Origin: CBDFLD01 sp965249005
GTDB taxonomy: Bacteria > Acidobacteriota > UBA6911
Direction: 5' to 3'
Assembly: GCA_965249005.1 (NCBI GenBank)
Contig: CBDFLD010000016.1
Location: forward strand, 1 to 64,000
DNA length: 64,000 bases
Position numbers and translations under genes: made by a program. The notes under the pieces were generated by a model. It did no database searches. It had not been told where the DNA came from and saw only the letters and a program-made list of their open reading frames with translations. Shown one piece after another: positions 42,508-51,525 of the stretch (the stretch's first letter is position 1; every line of letters starts with the position of its first letter).

Positions 42508-43911
42508 CTAGTAGTGGATTGCAGCCCCGTAAATGCCATGTGCCGCTTCCATGATTCCCTCCGAGACCGTTGGATGGGCATGAATCAGGTGAGAAACATC
42601 GACAGCCGCCGCTTCCAGTCCAATAAGAGCGGTTCCCTCGCCAATGAGCTCCGTAACGTGCGGACCGATCATATGCACGCCCAGTAGCTCCCCATGTTGC
42701 CGGTCGCAAACCAGTTTGACAAATCCCTCGTTCTCTCCCAGAATGGCGGCCTTTCCGACGGCTGCGAACGGAAACCGACTCGTGAGGACGTCGTAACCCT
42801 GTTCCCTCGCGCGGCCCTCCGTCAAACCGACGCTGGCAACCTCTGGATGACAATACGTGCAGTTCGGAACCAAATCGTAGTTCAAGGGTCTTGTCTCGTT
42901 TCCAGCAACGTGAGTCATGGCCTGAATGCCCTCGTGAGAGGCAAGATGGGCCAGCTGCTGGGTCGGAACGACATCGCCGATCGCGTAAATTCCCGGGACG
43001 TTACTCTCCATATGGTCATCGACGGGGATGAAACCGCGACTCAAGGTAACTCCGAGCGACTCGAGTCCTAGACCAGCTGTGATCGGCTCCCGTCCGACAG
43101 CGATCAATGCCTTTTCGGTTTCTATCGTTTGAGATGAGCCATCGACAAGCGAAATCACGGAGCGCACCTTCTCGTCGACGACCTCCATGTTCTGCAGCTT
43201 CGCTTCCGTGAGGATCTTTATCTTACTTTTCGCCAGGCATTTGCGTAGCTCATCCGACACATCGGGGTCCTCGACGGGAAGAATCCTCGGCAACATCTCT
43301 ATCACGGTAACATCGCACCCGAATCGGGAAAAAATCGACGCGAACTCTATTCCAACAGCTCCCGCTCCGACCACGAGCAGTGAGGAAGGAATCTTCTCCA
43401 TTGCCAGAATCTCCTTGTTGCTCAGTATGAAACGGCCGTCCAGTTGAAGCCCCGGGAAGACCTTTGCCTCAGATCCCGTCGCGACGACTATGTTTCGCGC
43501 GGATATTTCCGTCGATTCGGCACCTTCCACCCGTACGCGGCCCGCAGATGAAATGGTTCCTGTGCCACGGAAGGTCTCGACCTTGTTTTTCTTCATGAGA
43601 AAGTCCGTGCCCATTGCAAGTTTCTTGACGATCTTGTCTTTCCTTGCCGCCACTCGACCGTAGTCCAAGTTTATGTCTGTGTAGAGTATTCCAAACTCCT
43701 TGCCGCGGAGCGCCTTCGCGTAGAGGTCGGCGTTCAACAACAATGCCTTCGTAGGGATGCATCCCCAGTGGAGGCAGGTCCCTCCAAACTTCTCGTACTT
43801 TTCGATCAGGCAAACTCTCAGACCCAGTTGCCTTGCCTTGATGGCGGCAACGTATCCGCCCGGTCCGCTTCCGATGATCGCGACGTCGAAAACAACATTC
43901 TTTGTAATCAA
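42508..43911 (-). CDS. lpd: Dihydrolipoyl dehydrogenase (E3)
   Basis: A 467-aa FAD enzyme that reoxidises lipoamide. 'VAIIGSGPGGYVAAIKARQL' (FAD), redox-active disulfide 'GGTCLHWGCIPTK', NAD motif 'LLVVGAGAVGIEFASIFSRF' and the C-terminal His-Glu motif 'HAHPTVSEGIMEAAHG' are all intact. The proposed start is TTG at 43911 ('MITKNVVFDVAIIG', read as Met), preceded by AGAGG at 7 bases; it gives the standard length, whereas the long open frame upstream adds 77 non-family residues. First gene of the lpd-lipB-E2 group. Confidence 0.94.
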   Translation of the reverse strand: MITKNVVFDVAIIGSGPGGYVAAIKARQLGLRVCLIEKYEKFGGTCLHWGCIPTKALLLNADLYAKALRGKEFGILYTDINLDYGRVAARKDKIVKKLAMGTDFLMKKNKVETFRGTGTISSAGRVRVEGAESTEISARNIVVATGSEAKVFPGLQLDGRFILSNKEILAMEKIPSSLLVVGAGAVGIEFASIFSRFGCDVTVIEMLPRILPVEDPDVSDELRKCLAKSKIKILTEAKLQNMEVVDEKVRSVISLVDGSSQTIETEKALIAVGREPITAGLGLESLGVTLSRGFIPVDDHMESNVPGIYAIGDVVPTQQLAHLASHEGIQAMTHVAGNETRPLNYDLVPNCTYCHPEVASVGLTEGRAREQGYDVLTSRFPFAAVGKAAILGENEGFVKLVCDRQHGELLGVHMIGPHVTELIGEGTALIGLEAAAVDVSHLIHAHPTVSEGIMEAAHGIYGAAIHY

Positions 43912-44500
43912 TTTCGTCCCTCTTCTACTTGTTGCCGGATGTGCCCGGCCGCTGGGCGCTAGCGGGTGCGCCTCCACTGCCGGAGCGCGACCGTCGTTTA
44001 TCACGTTTTGGCACGGTCGGTTGGCCCTCGGCCCCGAACACACACCTATTCGGGAGCTGGAATGCAGGTGAATCTTGCCACAGAGACCTCGACAGATCAA
44101 AAAAGTATTTCTCTCGACCAGGGGGCAGACGCCAAAAGACACGCCTCGCTTTTTAAATCAAACCCGTGGACAATTTCGGACGGCTTCTGTTACACTGCGG
44201 AGCCTAAAGGGTTCGTTCAAAAACAACTTCACAGAATTGGCGCTCAGGCTGCGCCAGGTTTTTCGACGCTCGATTGAGCGACTGGGCCATGTCCAGCAAA
44301 AGGCGGGTCGGCCCGCATCGAAGGTTCGCGATTGAAGCGTGGGCAGAGATGGCACTATGGTGCGATGAAAAGATGTGAAGTTACTTTTGAGCGAGCCCTT
44401 AGCGCGCAACCTAGTATTTTTCGGGCGATCAGGGAGAGCCAAGCGGCACAGCCTATCTGCTTGGAGTGTTCTATGGCGTCGATGACAGGAGGGGAATAAG
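43912..44500. other. Intergenic region containing a MITE-like element
   Basis: No gene is supported. Besides the inverted-repeat element at 44204-44402, it holds the upstream regions of lpd (minus) and of the PuuD-like gene (plus). The latter has a strong ribosome-binding site AGGAGG 8 bases before its ATG. Confidence 0.5.
44204..44402. mobile_element. MITE-like element with 26-bp terminal inverted repeats
   Basis: About 199 bases flanked by inverted repeats: left AGGGTTCGTTCAAAAACAAC… and, read on the other strand, right AGGGCTCGCTCAAAAGTAAC…; both continue to TTCACA and match at 22 of 26 positions. The outer bases CTA/TAG suggest a TA-containing target. No transposase is encoded; it is a non-autonomous element or a deletion derivative. 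Confidence 0.65.
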
Positions 44501-45289
44501 ATGGAAGATTTCTCATCGGGATTGGAAGCGATCTTTCGGTGGATGCACATACTTGCTGGTATCGTGTGGATCGGACACCTGTACTTCTTCAATTTCGTCA
44601 ACGGACCCTTCGTAGCCAAATTGGATGGTCCAACCAAAAAGACGGTGGTGCCGGAACTCATGCCCCGCGCCCTTTTTTGGTTCCGTTGGGGTGCTGCCTG
44701 GACGTGGATTACCGGACTGCTGCTTCTGCTGCTCGTGTACTACATGAACAAGCTGGCGGTGGAATCAGAAGAGTTCGTCACGGGCAGCTACGTCATGCTC
44801 GCCGTAACGTTGTTGGGCGTGTTCGTCTATGACTTTCTGTTCAACAGCGGCTTGGCGAAGAACATCAAAGTCGCATCGACAATCGCATTCGTGCTGCTCG
44901 CGGTCATCGTCTATCTTTACATTAGCGTCGGGAACTACAGCTACCGCGGAACTCTTATCCACACCGGGGCCCTGTTTGGGACCATTATGGCATTCAACGT
45001 GTGGATTCGTATTTGGCCCGCGCAGCAGAAGATCATTCGCGCCGTGAAGGAGGGAGCTGCCCCAGAGGGAGACCTGGTAAAGCTCGCCGGCTTGAGATCC
45101 AGGCACAACACCTATCTTTCCGTTCCTCTGTTCTGGGCGATGATGGCCCAGCACACAACGTTCTTTGCGGGTGGAAATTTAGGAGTCCCCAGCGACTATT
45201 ACTGGGTCGCATGGCTCTTGATCATTTTGGTCGGCTGGCATATCGTCTACCTTTGCTACAAGAAGGCCGGCAAGGTCCCCGGATTCTGA
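44501..45289 (+). CDS. Urate-oxidase PuuD-type membrane protein without cytochrome domain
   Basis: A 262-aa polytopic protein with about seven helices, matching the membrane half of PuuD ('IFRWMHILAGIVWIGHLYFF', 'LMPRALFWFRWGAAWTWITG', 'RSRHNTYLSVPLFWAMMAQH'). Canonical PuuD couples urate oxidation to a C-terminal cytochrome c; no CxxCH is present here. His residues in helices 1 and 7 could still bind haem. Strong ribosome-binding site AGGAGG. The next gene is xdhC, which fits a purine-catabolism link, but the protein may well have another role. Confidence 0.8.
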   Translation: MEDFSSGLEAIFRWMHILAGIVWIGHLYFFNFVNGPFVAKLDGPTKKTVVPELMPRALFWFRWGAAWTWITGLLLLLLVYYMNKLAVESEEFVTGSYVMLAVTLLGVFVYDFLFNSGLAKNIKVASTIAFVLLAVIVYLYISVGNYSYRGTLIHTGALFGTIMAFNVWIRIWPAQQKIIRAVKEGAAPEGDLVKLAGLRSRHNTYLSVPLFWAMMAQHTTFFAGGNLGVPSDYYWVAWLLIILVGWHIVYLCYKKAGKVPGF

Positions 45290-45383
45290 ACGGTTTCGGA
45301 CTGCTCTGAACAGCCCAGCATGCACAGGACCTGGGCGCCTTTTCCGCCTGCGCGGCATCGTGAGGCATAGTTGAAACGGTCGT

Positions 45384-46232
45384 ATGAGACGGGATATTTA
45401 CGAAGAAATCGTCGAAGCCCGACGTAGCGGAAAGCGAGCCGCACTGGCCACAATCGTGGCCCAAAAGGGGTCCACACCCAGACGCGATCCCGCCAAAATG
45501 TTGGTTTTCCAGACGGGACAACAGATCGGGAGCATCGGTGGCGGATGCGTAGAGGCGGAAGTCTGTCGCGAAGCGCTCTTGGTGATGGCGTCGGAGAAGC
45601 CGAGACTCATGAGCTTCGAACTCAAAGACGACGATACGCAGGAAAGCGGACTTTTGTGTGGCGGAACGATGGAAGTGTACGTGGAACCCATTCTGCCGAT
45701 TCCCAACCTCGTCATTCTCGGAGCGGGGCACGTGGGTCAATGTGTCGCTTCAATCGCGACAACGATCGGCTTCGAGCTCACCATTGTCGATGACCGGATC
45801 AAATACGCAAGCAAAGACCGCTTTCCGGAGGCAGAGTCCCTAATCGTGGACCCTTGGGAAAGTGCACTCCAGCGACTCGAGATTACGGAGTCCTCCTACA
45901 TTCTCATCGCCACCCGTGGGCACCAGTACGACCTCTGTTGCCTGCGTTTCGCAGTTCAGTCGTCCGCCAAGTACGTTGGCCTCCTCGGCAGCCGACGAAA
46001 AACCCGTTTGCTCTTCGAAACGCTCGAACGTGAGGGACTGGATCCCTCCCTATTCAAGAAGGTGTTTGCACCCGTCGGACTCGAGGTCGGATCTGAGACA
46101 CCGGAGGAGATTGCCATCAGCATCGCGGCAGAGCTCGTTGCAATTCGAAAGAATCTTGATGTTCAACCGCTGAAGAAGTCGCTGCGTCACTTGAGGCCGG
46201 CGGAGAGACTGAAGAGGCTAGGGGTCTCCTAA
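45384..46232 (+). CDS. xdhC: XdhC/CoxI-type molybdenum-enzyme maturation factor
   Basis: A 282-aa protein with an N-terminal XdhC/CoxI domain ('AALATIVAQKGSTPRRDPAK', 'IGSIGGGCVEAEVC', 'ESGLLCGGTMEVYVE') and a C-terminal Rossmann domain ('LVILGAGHVGQCVASIATTI', 'YVGLLGSRRKTR', 'PVGLEVGSETPEEIA'). Family members sulfurate and insert the molybdenum cofactor of xanthine dehydrogenase or CO dehydrogenase. No Mo-hydroxylase structural genes are in the window. It converges with nuoI2, overlapping by 4 bases. Confidence 0.92.
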   Translation: MRRDIYEEIVEARRSGKRAALATIVAQKGSTPRRDPAKMLVFQTGQQIGSIGGGCVEAEVCREALLVMASEKPRLMSFELKDDDTQESGLLCGGTMEVYVEPILPIPNLVILGAGHVGQCVASIATTIGFELTIVDDRIKYASKDRFPEAESLIVDPWESALQRLEITESSYILIATRGHQYDLCCLRFAVQSSAKYVGLLGSRRKTRLLFETLEREGLDPSLFKKVFAPVGLEVGSETPEEIAISIAAELVAIRKNLDVQPLKKSLRHLRPAERLKRLGVS

Positions 46233-46723
46233 TCGAGCAGTTGTTCCATCCGGTACAGCATCCCTTCACGCGTATAGGAAGCCAACTCCACAATCCCGGT
46301 GTCCATTCGGATCGCATCCTCCGGGCAGGCCTCAACGCAGAAGCCACAAAACACGCAAACTCCCAAGTCGATATCAAATACCGCAGGCATCTTCTCGACG
46401 TTGGGATCCGGGTGTTCCTTGGCCACGATATGGATACACCGTGCCGGACAAACAGTCTCGCACATCATGCAAGCGACACACCGCGGCGTACGATCGTTTC
46501 TTCGGACGAGGCGATGGCGGGTGCGGAGTCTCCGGGCATAGGGCCGCCGCTCCTCGGGGTATTCATAGGTTACGGTTTGTCCTTTGCCGACGTTGAATCC
46601 AAGGGCGCGCAGAAAATGCCGGGAAAAATTGCTCGCAAAATGCCGAGCCGTGAGTCCCAGACCTTGTGCCACTGAGACAACATATATTCTCTCGAGAAAA
46701 CTCAACGGTTTCTGGGTTATCAT
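46229..46723 (-). CDS. nuoI: Second NuoI-type 2x[4Fe-4S] subunit
   Basis: A 164-aa protein with an N-terminal amphipathic segment ('FLERIYVVSVAQGLGLTARH') as in NuoI, the 'YPEERRPYARRLRTRHRL' region, and two cluster motifs 'CVACMMCETVCPARC' and 'CVFCGFCVEACPED'. It differs clearly from the nuoI at 34505-34990. It is transcribed alone, divergent from the GlcD-type gene and about 5 kb from nuoD2/nuoB2. Probably part of the same second NADH-dehydrogenase-like set. Confidence 0.9.
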   Translation of the reverse strand: MITQKPLSFLERIYVVSVAQGLGLTARHFASNFSRHFLRALGFNVGKGQTVTYEYPEERRPYARRLRTRHRLVRRNDRTPRCVACMMCETVCPARCIHIVAKEHPDPNVEKMPAVFDIDLGVCVFCGFCVEACPEDAIRMDTGIVELASYTREGMLYRMEQLLD

Positions 46724-46770
46724 CGCTGTCGGATTCTATTCAATCGAGGATAGGATGTCCAGGGAGCCCC

Positions 46771-48228
46771 ATGACCGAATCGGAAGCAAACGGAAGCCTG
46801 TTGCGAGCACTGGAAGAAATCGTCGGTGCCGATCGGATGTTGAACGATCCTGATGAGCTCCTGGCCTACGAATGTGACGGCTTGACCTTCCACCGCTCTC
46901 TCCCTCATCTTGTCGTCATCGTGAACAGCTCAGATGAGGTTTCTCGCCTGGTCAAACTGGCGCGAAAGTACCAGTTCCCGTTCTTGGCAAGAGGTGCCGG
47001 CACCGGCTTGAGCGGAGGCGCCACGGCCGTCGAAGGCGGAATGGTCATCGAGACTTCGAGAATGCGCTCCATCGGACCCGTCGATCGGGAGAATCGATTC
47101 GCCGCCGTCGAACCTGGGGTGGTCAACGCTGAAGTCACCCGCAACGTTAGCCGAGAAGGGTTTTTTTATGCTCCGGATCCATCGAGTCAGGTGGCGTGCA
47201 CACTAGGTGGAAACGTCGCCGAGAACAGCGGCGGCCCTCATTGCCTGAAGTATGGAACAACAGTCAATCACATCCTCGCGCTATCGATTGTCCTCAGTTC
47301 GGGCGAGACCCTGCAGTTGGGAACACCCGCCCCGGATTGCCCCGGATATGATCTTTGCGGGCTTTTCGTCGGCAGTGAGGGCACCTTCGGGATCGCCACA
47401 GAGATATGGATTCGCCTCATACCCATGACTCCCGCCGTCCGGACCTTGATGGTTGCGTTTCCCGACGTCGATTCTGCCATTGAATCCGTGAGCGACGTCG
47501 TCGCCCGGGGTATCATCCCAGTGGCGCTCGAAATGATGGATCAGACCATCATTCAAGCGATCGAAGACTCGCACTACCATGCAGGGTATCCGCGCGACGC
47601 GCAAGCAATTCTGTTGATCGAACTCGATGGGGTTGACGCCGGCCTCGACGTCCGCGAACAACAAATACGGGAAATCTGTGGCGCTCGAAACTGTTCCGAG
47701 ATCCGCTCCGCGCAGGACCCCTCGGAACGCGATGCGCTTTGGGCCGGACGCAAAGGGGCGTTCGGAGCCTGCGGTCGCCTCAGCCCGAACATGTATCTGT
47801 CGGACACCGTCGTCCCGCGCAACCGTCTTCCCCAAGTCCTTCGTCGTGTATACGAAATCGCTCAGAAACAGAGAATCCGGGTTGCGAACGTCTTCCACGC
47901 AGGGGACGGCAATCTGCATCCGATCCTCCTGTACGACGAAAAAGACGAAGACGAGACGGAACGCATGCTCGCCGCCTGCCGGGAGATTGTCGAGGAATCT
48001 GTCCGGGCCGGCGGCTGTCTGAGCGGGGAGCATGGAATCGGCCTGGACAAGAAGGAGTTCATGCAGCAGCAGTTTTCACAGCAAGACTTGGAGGTCATGC
48101 TGCAGGTGAAGAGAGCCTTTGACCCCTATGGACTTTGCAATCCGCAGAAAATTCTGCCCCACCGGCCCACCTGTGGGGAGCGAGCCCGATGGGACCCGGA
48201 TAGTCTACCTGCCGGGGTATGGATATGA
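46771..48228 (+). CDS. GlcD-type FAD-binding oxidase
   Basis: A 485-aa FAD-linked oxidase (glycolate/D-lactate type). The PP-loop FAD domain contains 'PFLARGAGTGLSGGATAVEG' and 'CTLGGNVAENSGGPHCLKYG'; the C-terminal cap has 'ANVFHAGDGNLHPILLYDEK' and 'GGCLSGEHGIGLDKKEFM', with His residues typical of the active site. The start is ATG at 46771 ('MTESEANGSLL'); the frame is open upstream without family similarity. No GlcE/GlcF partners are adjacent. The substrate is probably a 2-hydroxy acid. Confidence 0.93.
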   Translation: MTESEANGSLLRALEEIVGADRMLNDPDELLAYECDGLTFHRSLPHLVVIVNSSDEVSRLVKLARKYQFPFLARGAGTGLSGGATAVEGGMVIETSRMRSIGPVDRENRFAAVEPGVVNAEVTRNVSREGFFYAPDPSSQVACTLGGNVAENSGGPHCLKYGTTVNHILALSIVLSSGETLQLGTPAPDCPGYDLCGLFVGSEGTFGIATEIWIRLIPMTPAVRTLMVAFPDVDSAIESVSDVVARGIIPVALEMMDQTIIQAIEDSHYHAGYPRDAQAILLIELDGVDAGLDVREQQIREICGARNCSEIRSAQDPSERDALWAGRKGAFGACGRLSPNMYLSDTVVPRNRLPQVLRRVYEIAQKQRIRVANVFHAGDGNLHPILLYDEKDEDETERMLAACREIVEESVRAGGCLSGEHGIGLDKKEFMQQQFSQQDLEVMLQVKRAFDPYGLCNPQKILPHRPTCGERARWDPDSLPAGVWI

Positions 48229-48259
48229 TGAAGTGGAAACCGTATACGTGGCTCGAGAA

Positions 48260-49225
48260 TCACGGCGAATGAGACACCTTTGCCTCACTCGCTCTGCGGC
48301 TAATGGCTTCCAGGTGTTTCTGCTCTTCGTCTGCGAAATGCTTGAGAATACGTTTTCCCTGCGTCTCCCTGAATTTCTCGGCGTACGCGTGAAAGAAATT
48401 GGCCGAATGGCGCTCGAAGACCATGGCGAGTTCAAAGGCGTCGCGTGGATCAAGCGAAAGCTTGCCATTCTGCTCGTAGTCAGAGAGATTGGGAACCAGA
48501 CGCTCGAGTTCGCCGGGATCGAAGTGCAGGAATACAGGGGCCCTTTCCAATCCCTTCGAGGCGTGCATGATCTGCGCTAGCTCCGACTTTAGCTCTTCCA
48601 GGTGTCGCTGTTCTTCTTCTGCGATCCTGGCAAGTACCCGACTGCCGTCCTGATCGACGTTCTGCGACGCCGCCTTACGATAGAACTGAATCCCGCGAGT
48701 CTCCATACTGATAGCCATCATGATCGCGTCTCTGGCGAACACTTTTTCCGTGTCCTGCTCCGGGGCTGGCAAGGCAGGGCGGTTCTCCCGGCAGTTTTCG
48801 CAGAGGCCAAAGATCTGAAGCCGGTGATGCACCGGTTGGAACCGATACCTTCGTACAATCTGATCCTGGATGCTCTCTAGTTCCGGGGAAATGAACTCGA
48901 TAGCCTTGTTGCATTCCGTACAAACGATATGATGGTGGTGGGGGTGATGGTAGCTGTGCTCGAACCGGGTCAACCCGTCTCCAAGATTGATCTCCCTCGC
49001 GATACCGCATGCCGTCAAAGACTTCAGCGTGCGGAATACCGTCACGATCCCAATTTTTTTGTCCTTCGTCTTGACGAGTTCGTACAAATCCTCGACACTC
49101 AGATGTCCCTCGGTCTTGAGAAACGTGTCTAGGATCAAATCCTTTTGATGCGTTTTCTTCAGACGATTTTGGCGCAGATAGCCGTAAAAGAGTTTCTTCT
49201 CTGCGCTCAAGTCCCGCTCACTCAT
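48260..49225 (-). CDS. Fur-family regulator fused to a rubrerythrin-like domain
   Basis: A 321-aa two-domain protein. Residues about 12-148 are a complete Fur-type repressor: winged helix ('HLSVEDLYELVKTKDKKIG', 'VTVFRTLKSL'), His-rich metal region 'SYHHPHHHHIVCTECNKA' with Cys102/Cys105 and the second pair 'CENCR' (Cys142/Cys145). Residues about 160-310 are a ferritin-like four-helix domain: Glu175 in 'ISMETRGIQFYRKA', Glu205/His208 in 'AEEEQRHLEE', a second half-set with Glu271 and Glu301/His304 ('FADEEQKHLE'), typical of rubrerythrin di-iron sites. No rubredoxin domain is present. The fusion would join metal- or peroxide-responsive repression with a di-iron peroxide-reacting module. Confidence 0.9.
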   Translation of the reverse strand: MSERDLSAEKKLFYGYLRQNRLKKTHQKDLILDTFLKTEGHLSVEDLYELVKTKDKKIGIVTVFRTLKSLTACGIAREINLGDGLTRFEHSYHHPHHHHIVCTECNKAIEFISPELESIQDQIVRRYRFQPVHHRLQIFGLCENCRENRPALPAPEQDTEKVFARDAIMMAISMETRGIQFYRKAASQNVDQDGSRVLARIAEEEQRHLEELKSELAQIMHASKGLERAPVFLHFDPGELERLVPNLSDYEQNGKLSLDPRDAFELAMVFERHSANFFHAYAEKFRETQGKRILKHFADEEQKHLEAISRRASEAKVSHSP

Positions 49226-49262
49226 CCCTAACCCCTGATCCGCTCTCGGTGAATCCTGCCCC

Positions 49263-50018
49263 CTAATGGACTTTCGTCAGGATTTCGGGACCTTCCTCTG
49301 TGATGGCGATCGTGTGCTCGAAGTGTGCCGACGGCTTGCCATCCAGGGTCACCACGGTCCAACCATCGGGTTGAATCCGCACACCATCTTTGCCGATATT
49401 GACCATCGGCTCGATGGCGAGGACGAGCCCAGGCTTTAGCTTGATGCCTCGACCGTTCCCATGAACCACATAGTTCAAGACCATCGGCTCTTCGTGGAGC
49501 CGCCTCCCGATCCCGTGTCCTCCGAATTCCTTCACTAGAGAGTATCCGTGAGATTCCGCATGCGCTTGAATCGCCCGCGAGATATCCAATAGGTGGTTTC
49601 CAGGTTTCATTTCCTCGATGCCCAGAAACAAGCACTCCTCGGTCACCCGTACTAGATCCGCCAGCTCACCCGAGATCGGACCGATGGGAATAGTGACCGC
49701 AGAATCTCCATAATACCCCTCATAGATCACACCGAAATCCAGTCCGAGAATATCGCCTTCACTCAGCACTCGATTCCCCGGGATACCGTGAACCACTTCC
49801 TGGTTGATCGACGTGCACAGAGTCTTTGGGAAACCGCGATAGCCCTTGAAGGCTGGGAGCGCACCCCGCTGCTTCGTTTTCTCTTCGGCTAACCGGTCCA
49901 AATCTACGGTCGTGATCCCCGGCTGGCAAAATGGCTTCAGCTCCGAGAGTATTTCCCCGACAATCCTGTTTGCCGACCGCATGATGTCCAACTCCCGCTT
50001 CGATTTCAGCGTAATCAT
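49263..50018 (-). CDS. map: Type I methionine aminopeptidase
   Basis: A 251-aa metalloprotease that removes N-terminal Met. 'SINQEVVHGIPGNRVLSEGD' with the substrate His, the metal ligands in 'LGLDFGVIYEGYYGDSAVTI' (Asp, Asp), 'EFGGHGIGRRLHEEP' (His), and the Glu in 'VLAIEPMVNIGKDG' are present, as is the last Glu in 'FEHTIAITEEGPEIL'. The gene ends near the Fur-rubrerythrin start and follows a DUF2203 gene. Intact. Confidence 0.95.
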   Translation of the reverse strand: MITLKSKRELDIMRSANRIVGEILSELKPFCQPGITTVDLDRLAEEKTKQRGALPAFKGYRGFPKTLCTSINQEVVHGIPGNRVLSEGDILGLDFGVIYEGYYGDSAVTIPIGPISGELADLVRVTEECLFLGIEEMKPGNHLLDISRAIQAHAESHGYSLVKEFGGHGIGRRLHEEPMVLNYVVHGNGRGIKLKPGLVLAIEPMVNIGKDGVRIQPDGWTVVTLDGKPSAHFEHTIAITEEGPEILTKVH

Positions 50019-50057
50019 GGAATTGCCTCACCGCTATGCCAAATCCCAGCCCTTGCC

Positions 50058-50444
50058 CTAATGAACCCACCTGAGATGATCGCTTGGACCCTCCGGCCCC
50101 GACTTCATGGGACGCCGGTGCGCAAAGTTTTCCCAGACCTTGTGTGTGTAGGCGATCTGATCTTCGCCGTACGTCCAGCAGTAGAGCAACTCAGGATCAA
50201 TGGATTGAAAATCCACGGTGAAATATCCCTTCGGCGAAATACCCAGCGTCGATATCTTGTCGGCCCATTCCTCTAGTGTGCGCTGCACATCCATGAGGGC
50301 CGACTCCGGCACGTCGACCTCCGGAGCATCCGAATCAACATGATAGAGATTTCGAATTCGCTCGAGCTCTTCGACCGTTTCAGCGGTCAAGCTCGAGACA
50401 GTCGGCACCAAATCATTGGCCTCTGCCAGACTAAAAGCCTTCAC
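50058..50444 (-). CDS. DUF2203 family protein
   Basis: A 128-aa soluble protein. The start 'MKAFSLAEANDLVPTVSSL', the helical middle and the end 'LYCWTYGEDQIAYTHKVWEN' followed by 'AHRRP' are characteristic of DUF2203 proteins, whose function is unknown. It lies between a radical SAM gene (upstream) and map on the same strand, 27-40 bases from each. Confidence 0.85.
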   Translation of the reverse strand: MKAFSLAEANDLVPTVSSLTAETVEELERIRNLYHVDSDAPEVDVPESALMDVQRTLEEWADKISTLGISPKGYFTVDFQSIDPELLYCWTYGEDQIAYTHKVWENFAHRRPMKSGPEGPSDHLRWVH

Positions 50445-50471
50445 GGGATCTCCAAGGATCGGGCGTCTTCC

Positions 50472-51500
50472 TTACCTCAAGGTTTCAAAAACAGATATGT
50501 TTCTGATCTGGGCCATGCGCTCGAAAAACGGAATCGCTTTTCTTACGGTATGGGTGTTGATCAAAAAACTCGCAAAAGTCACAGCCTGCATCGGCCGGGC
50601 TGCCGGGCAATTCTGGCAAGCATGGTAATCGGACAACTCTCCCCGGATGTGGGCCTCTCGCAACGCCACCATTTTCTCCGAGTTCCAGATCTCCATCAGA
50701 GACGTGTCGGTTACATTTCCGATGGGGTGTTCCGGATATATATAGCAACAAGGGAAAACGGTCCCGTCATAGTGAATGTACATCGGACCCCGCCACAGCA
50801 AGTAACAAGGATGCTTCATCGGGGGGCGACCGTCGTTGTCCCCGGGAATCGCACTGCCCTCGTTGTGAACCTCGTCCTTCTTGATGCGAATCTCGTCGAC
50901 CCCCTCGAGGCGCCACATACGCACCATATCGGAGACCTCATGCCGGTTTTCCTTCAACCGGACCATCTGAATGATGCAGAAAATTCGCGACCCGAGTTCC
51001 TTTTTTGTCTTCAAAAAGCTTCGAATGTTCTCGCGAACAACATTGAAGTCCGCTCCTTTTCGATACTTCTCGAATGTCTCCTTCGTGGCACCATCGAAGG
51101 CGAATATAATGTAATCCAACCCAGCTTCGATCAGCCTTCGACCGGCCTCTTGGGTGAGAACGGTTGCATTCGTGGAGATTCCGCTTGGAACGCCCATCTG
51201 CCGGCAATAGGCGATCATATCGTATATCTCAGGATTCAGCAGGGGTTCCCCTACCCCGTAGGGAACGGCAAATTCCAGAAAGTCCTTTCCCTCATCGATG
51301 ATCTTTTTGAACACCGATAGCTTCATGTCCCGCGGAGGAAAGTAAATGTTCTCGCGCGGGCACATCGGACAAAACAAGTTGCACTTGGCCGTACTTTCAA
51401 TTGCCAACGTCAGAGGACCACCCGCAACGTGCGACCGCCGAAAAACGTAGCTCTTGAGCAGATCGATTCGATTGCGAAATTGCGAAGCGAGGCTCGTCAT
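50472..51500 (-). CDS. Radical SAM protein with SPASM-like C-terminus
   Basis: A 342-aa enzyme. The radical-SAM cluster motif 'CNLFCPMCPR' (CxxxCxxC) is near residue 40, followed by 'GVGEPLLNPEIYDMIAYCRQ' (SAM-binding GE motif). The C-terminal half has 'CCYIYPEHPIGNVTDTSLME' and 'CQNCPAARP', the auxiliary-cluster cysteines of SPASM/twitch proteins. Family members modify peptides or carbohydrates. No small precursor peptide gene was found nearby. It is 26 bases downstream of nuoD2, so it may be cotranscribed with it. Confidence 0.9.
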   Translation of the reverse strand: MTSLASQFRNRIDLLKSYVFRRSHVAGGPLTLAIESTAKCNLFCPMCPRENIYFPPRDMKLSVFKKIIDEGKDFLEFAVPYGVGEPLLNPEIYDMIAYCRQMGVPSGISTNATVLTQEAGRRLIEAGLDYIIFAFDGATKETFEKYRKGADFNVVRENIRSFLKTKKELGSRIFCIIQMVRLKENRHEVSDMVRMWRLEGVDEIRIKKDEVHNEGSAIPGDNDGRPPMKHPCYLLWRGPMYIHYDGTVFPCCYIYPEHPIGNVTDTSLMEIWNSEKMVALREAHIRGELSDYHACQNCPAARPMQAVTFASFLINTHTVRKAIPFFERMAQIRNISVFETLR

Positions 51501-51525
51501 TTGGTTGTTCCCTTTGGGTCCACCG

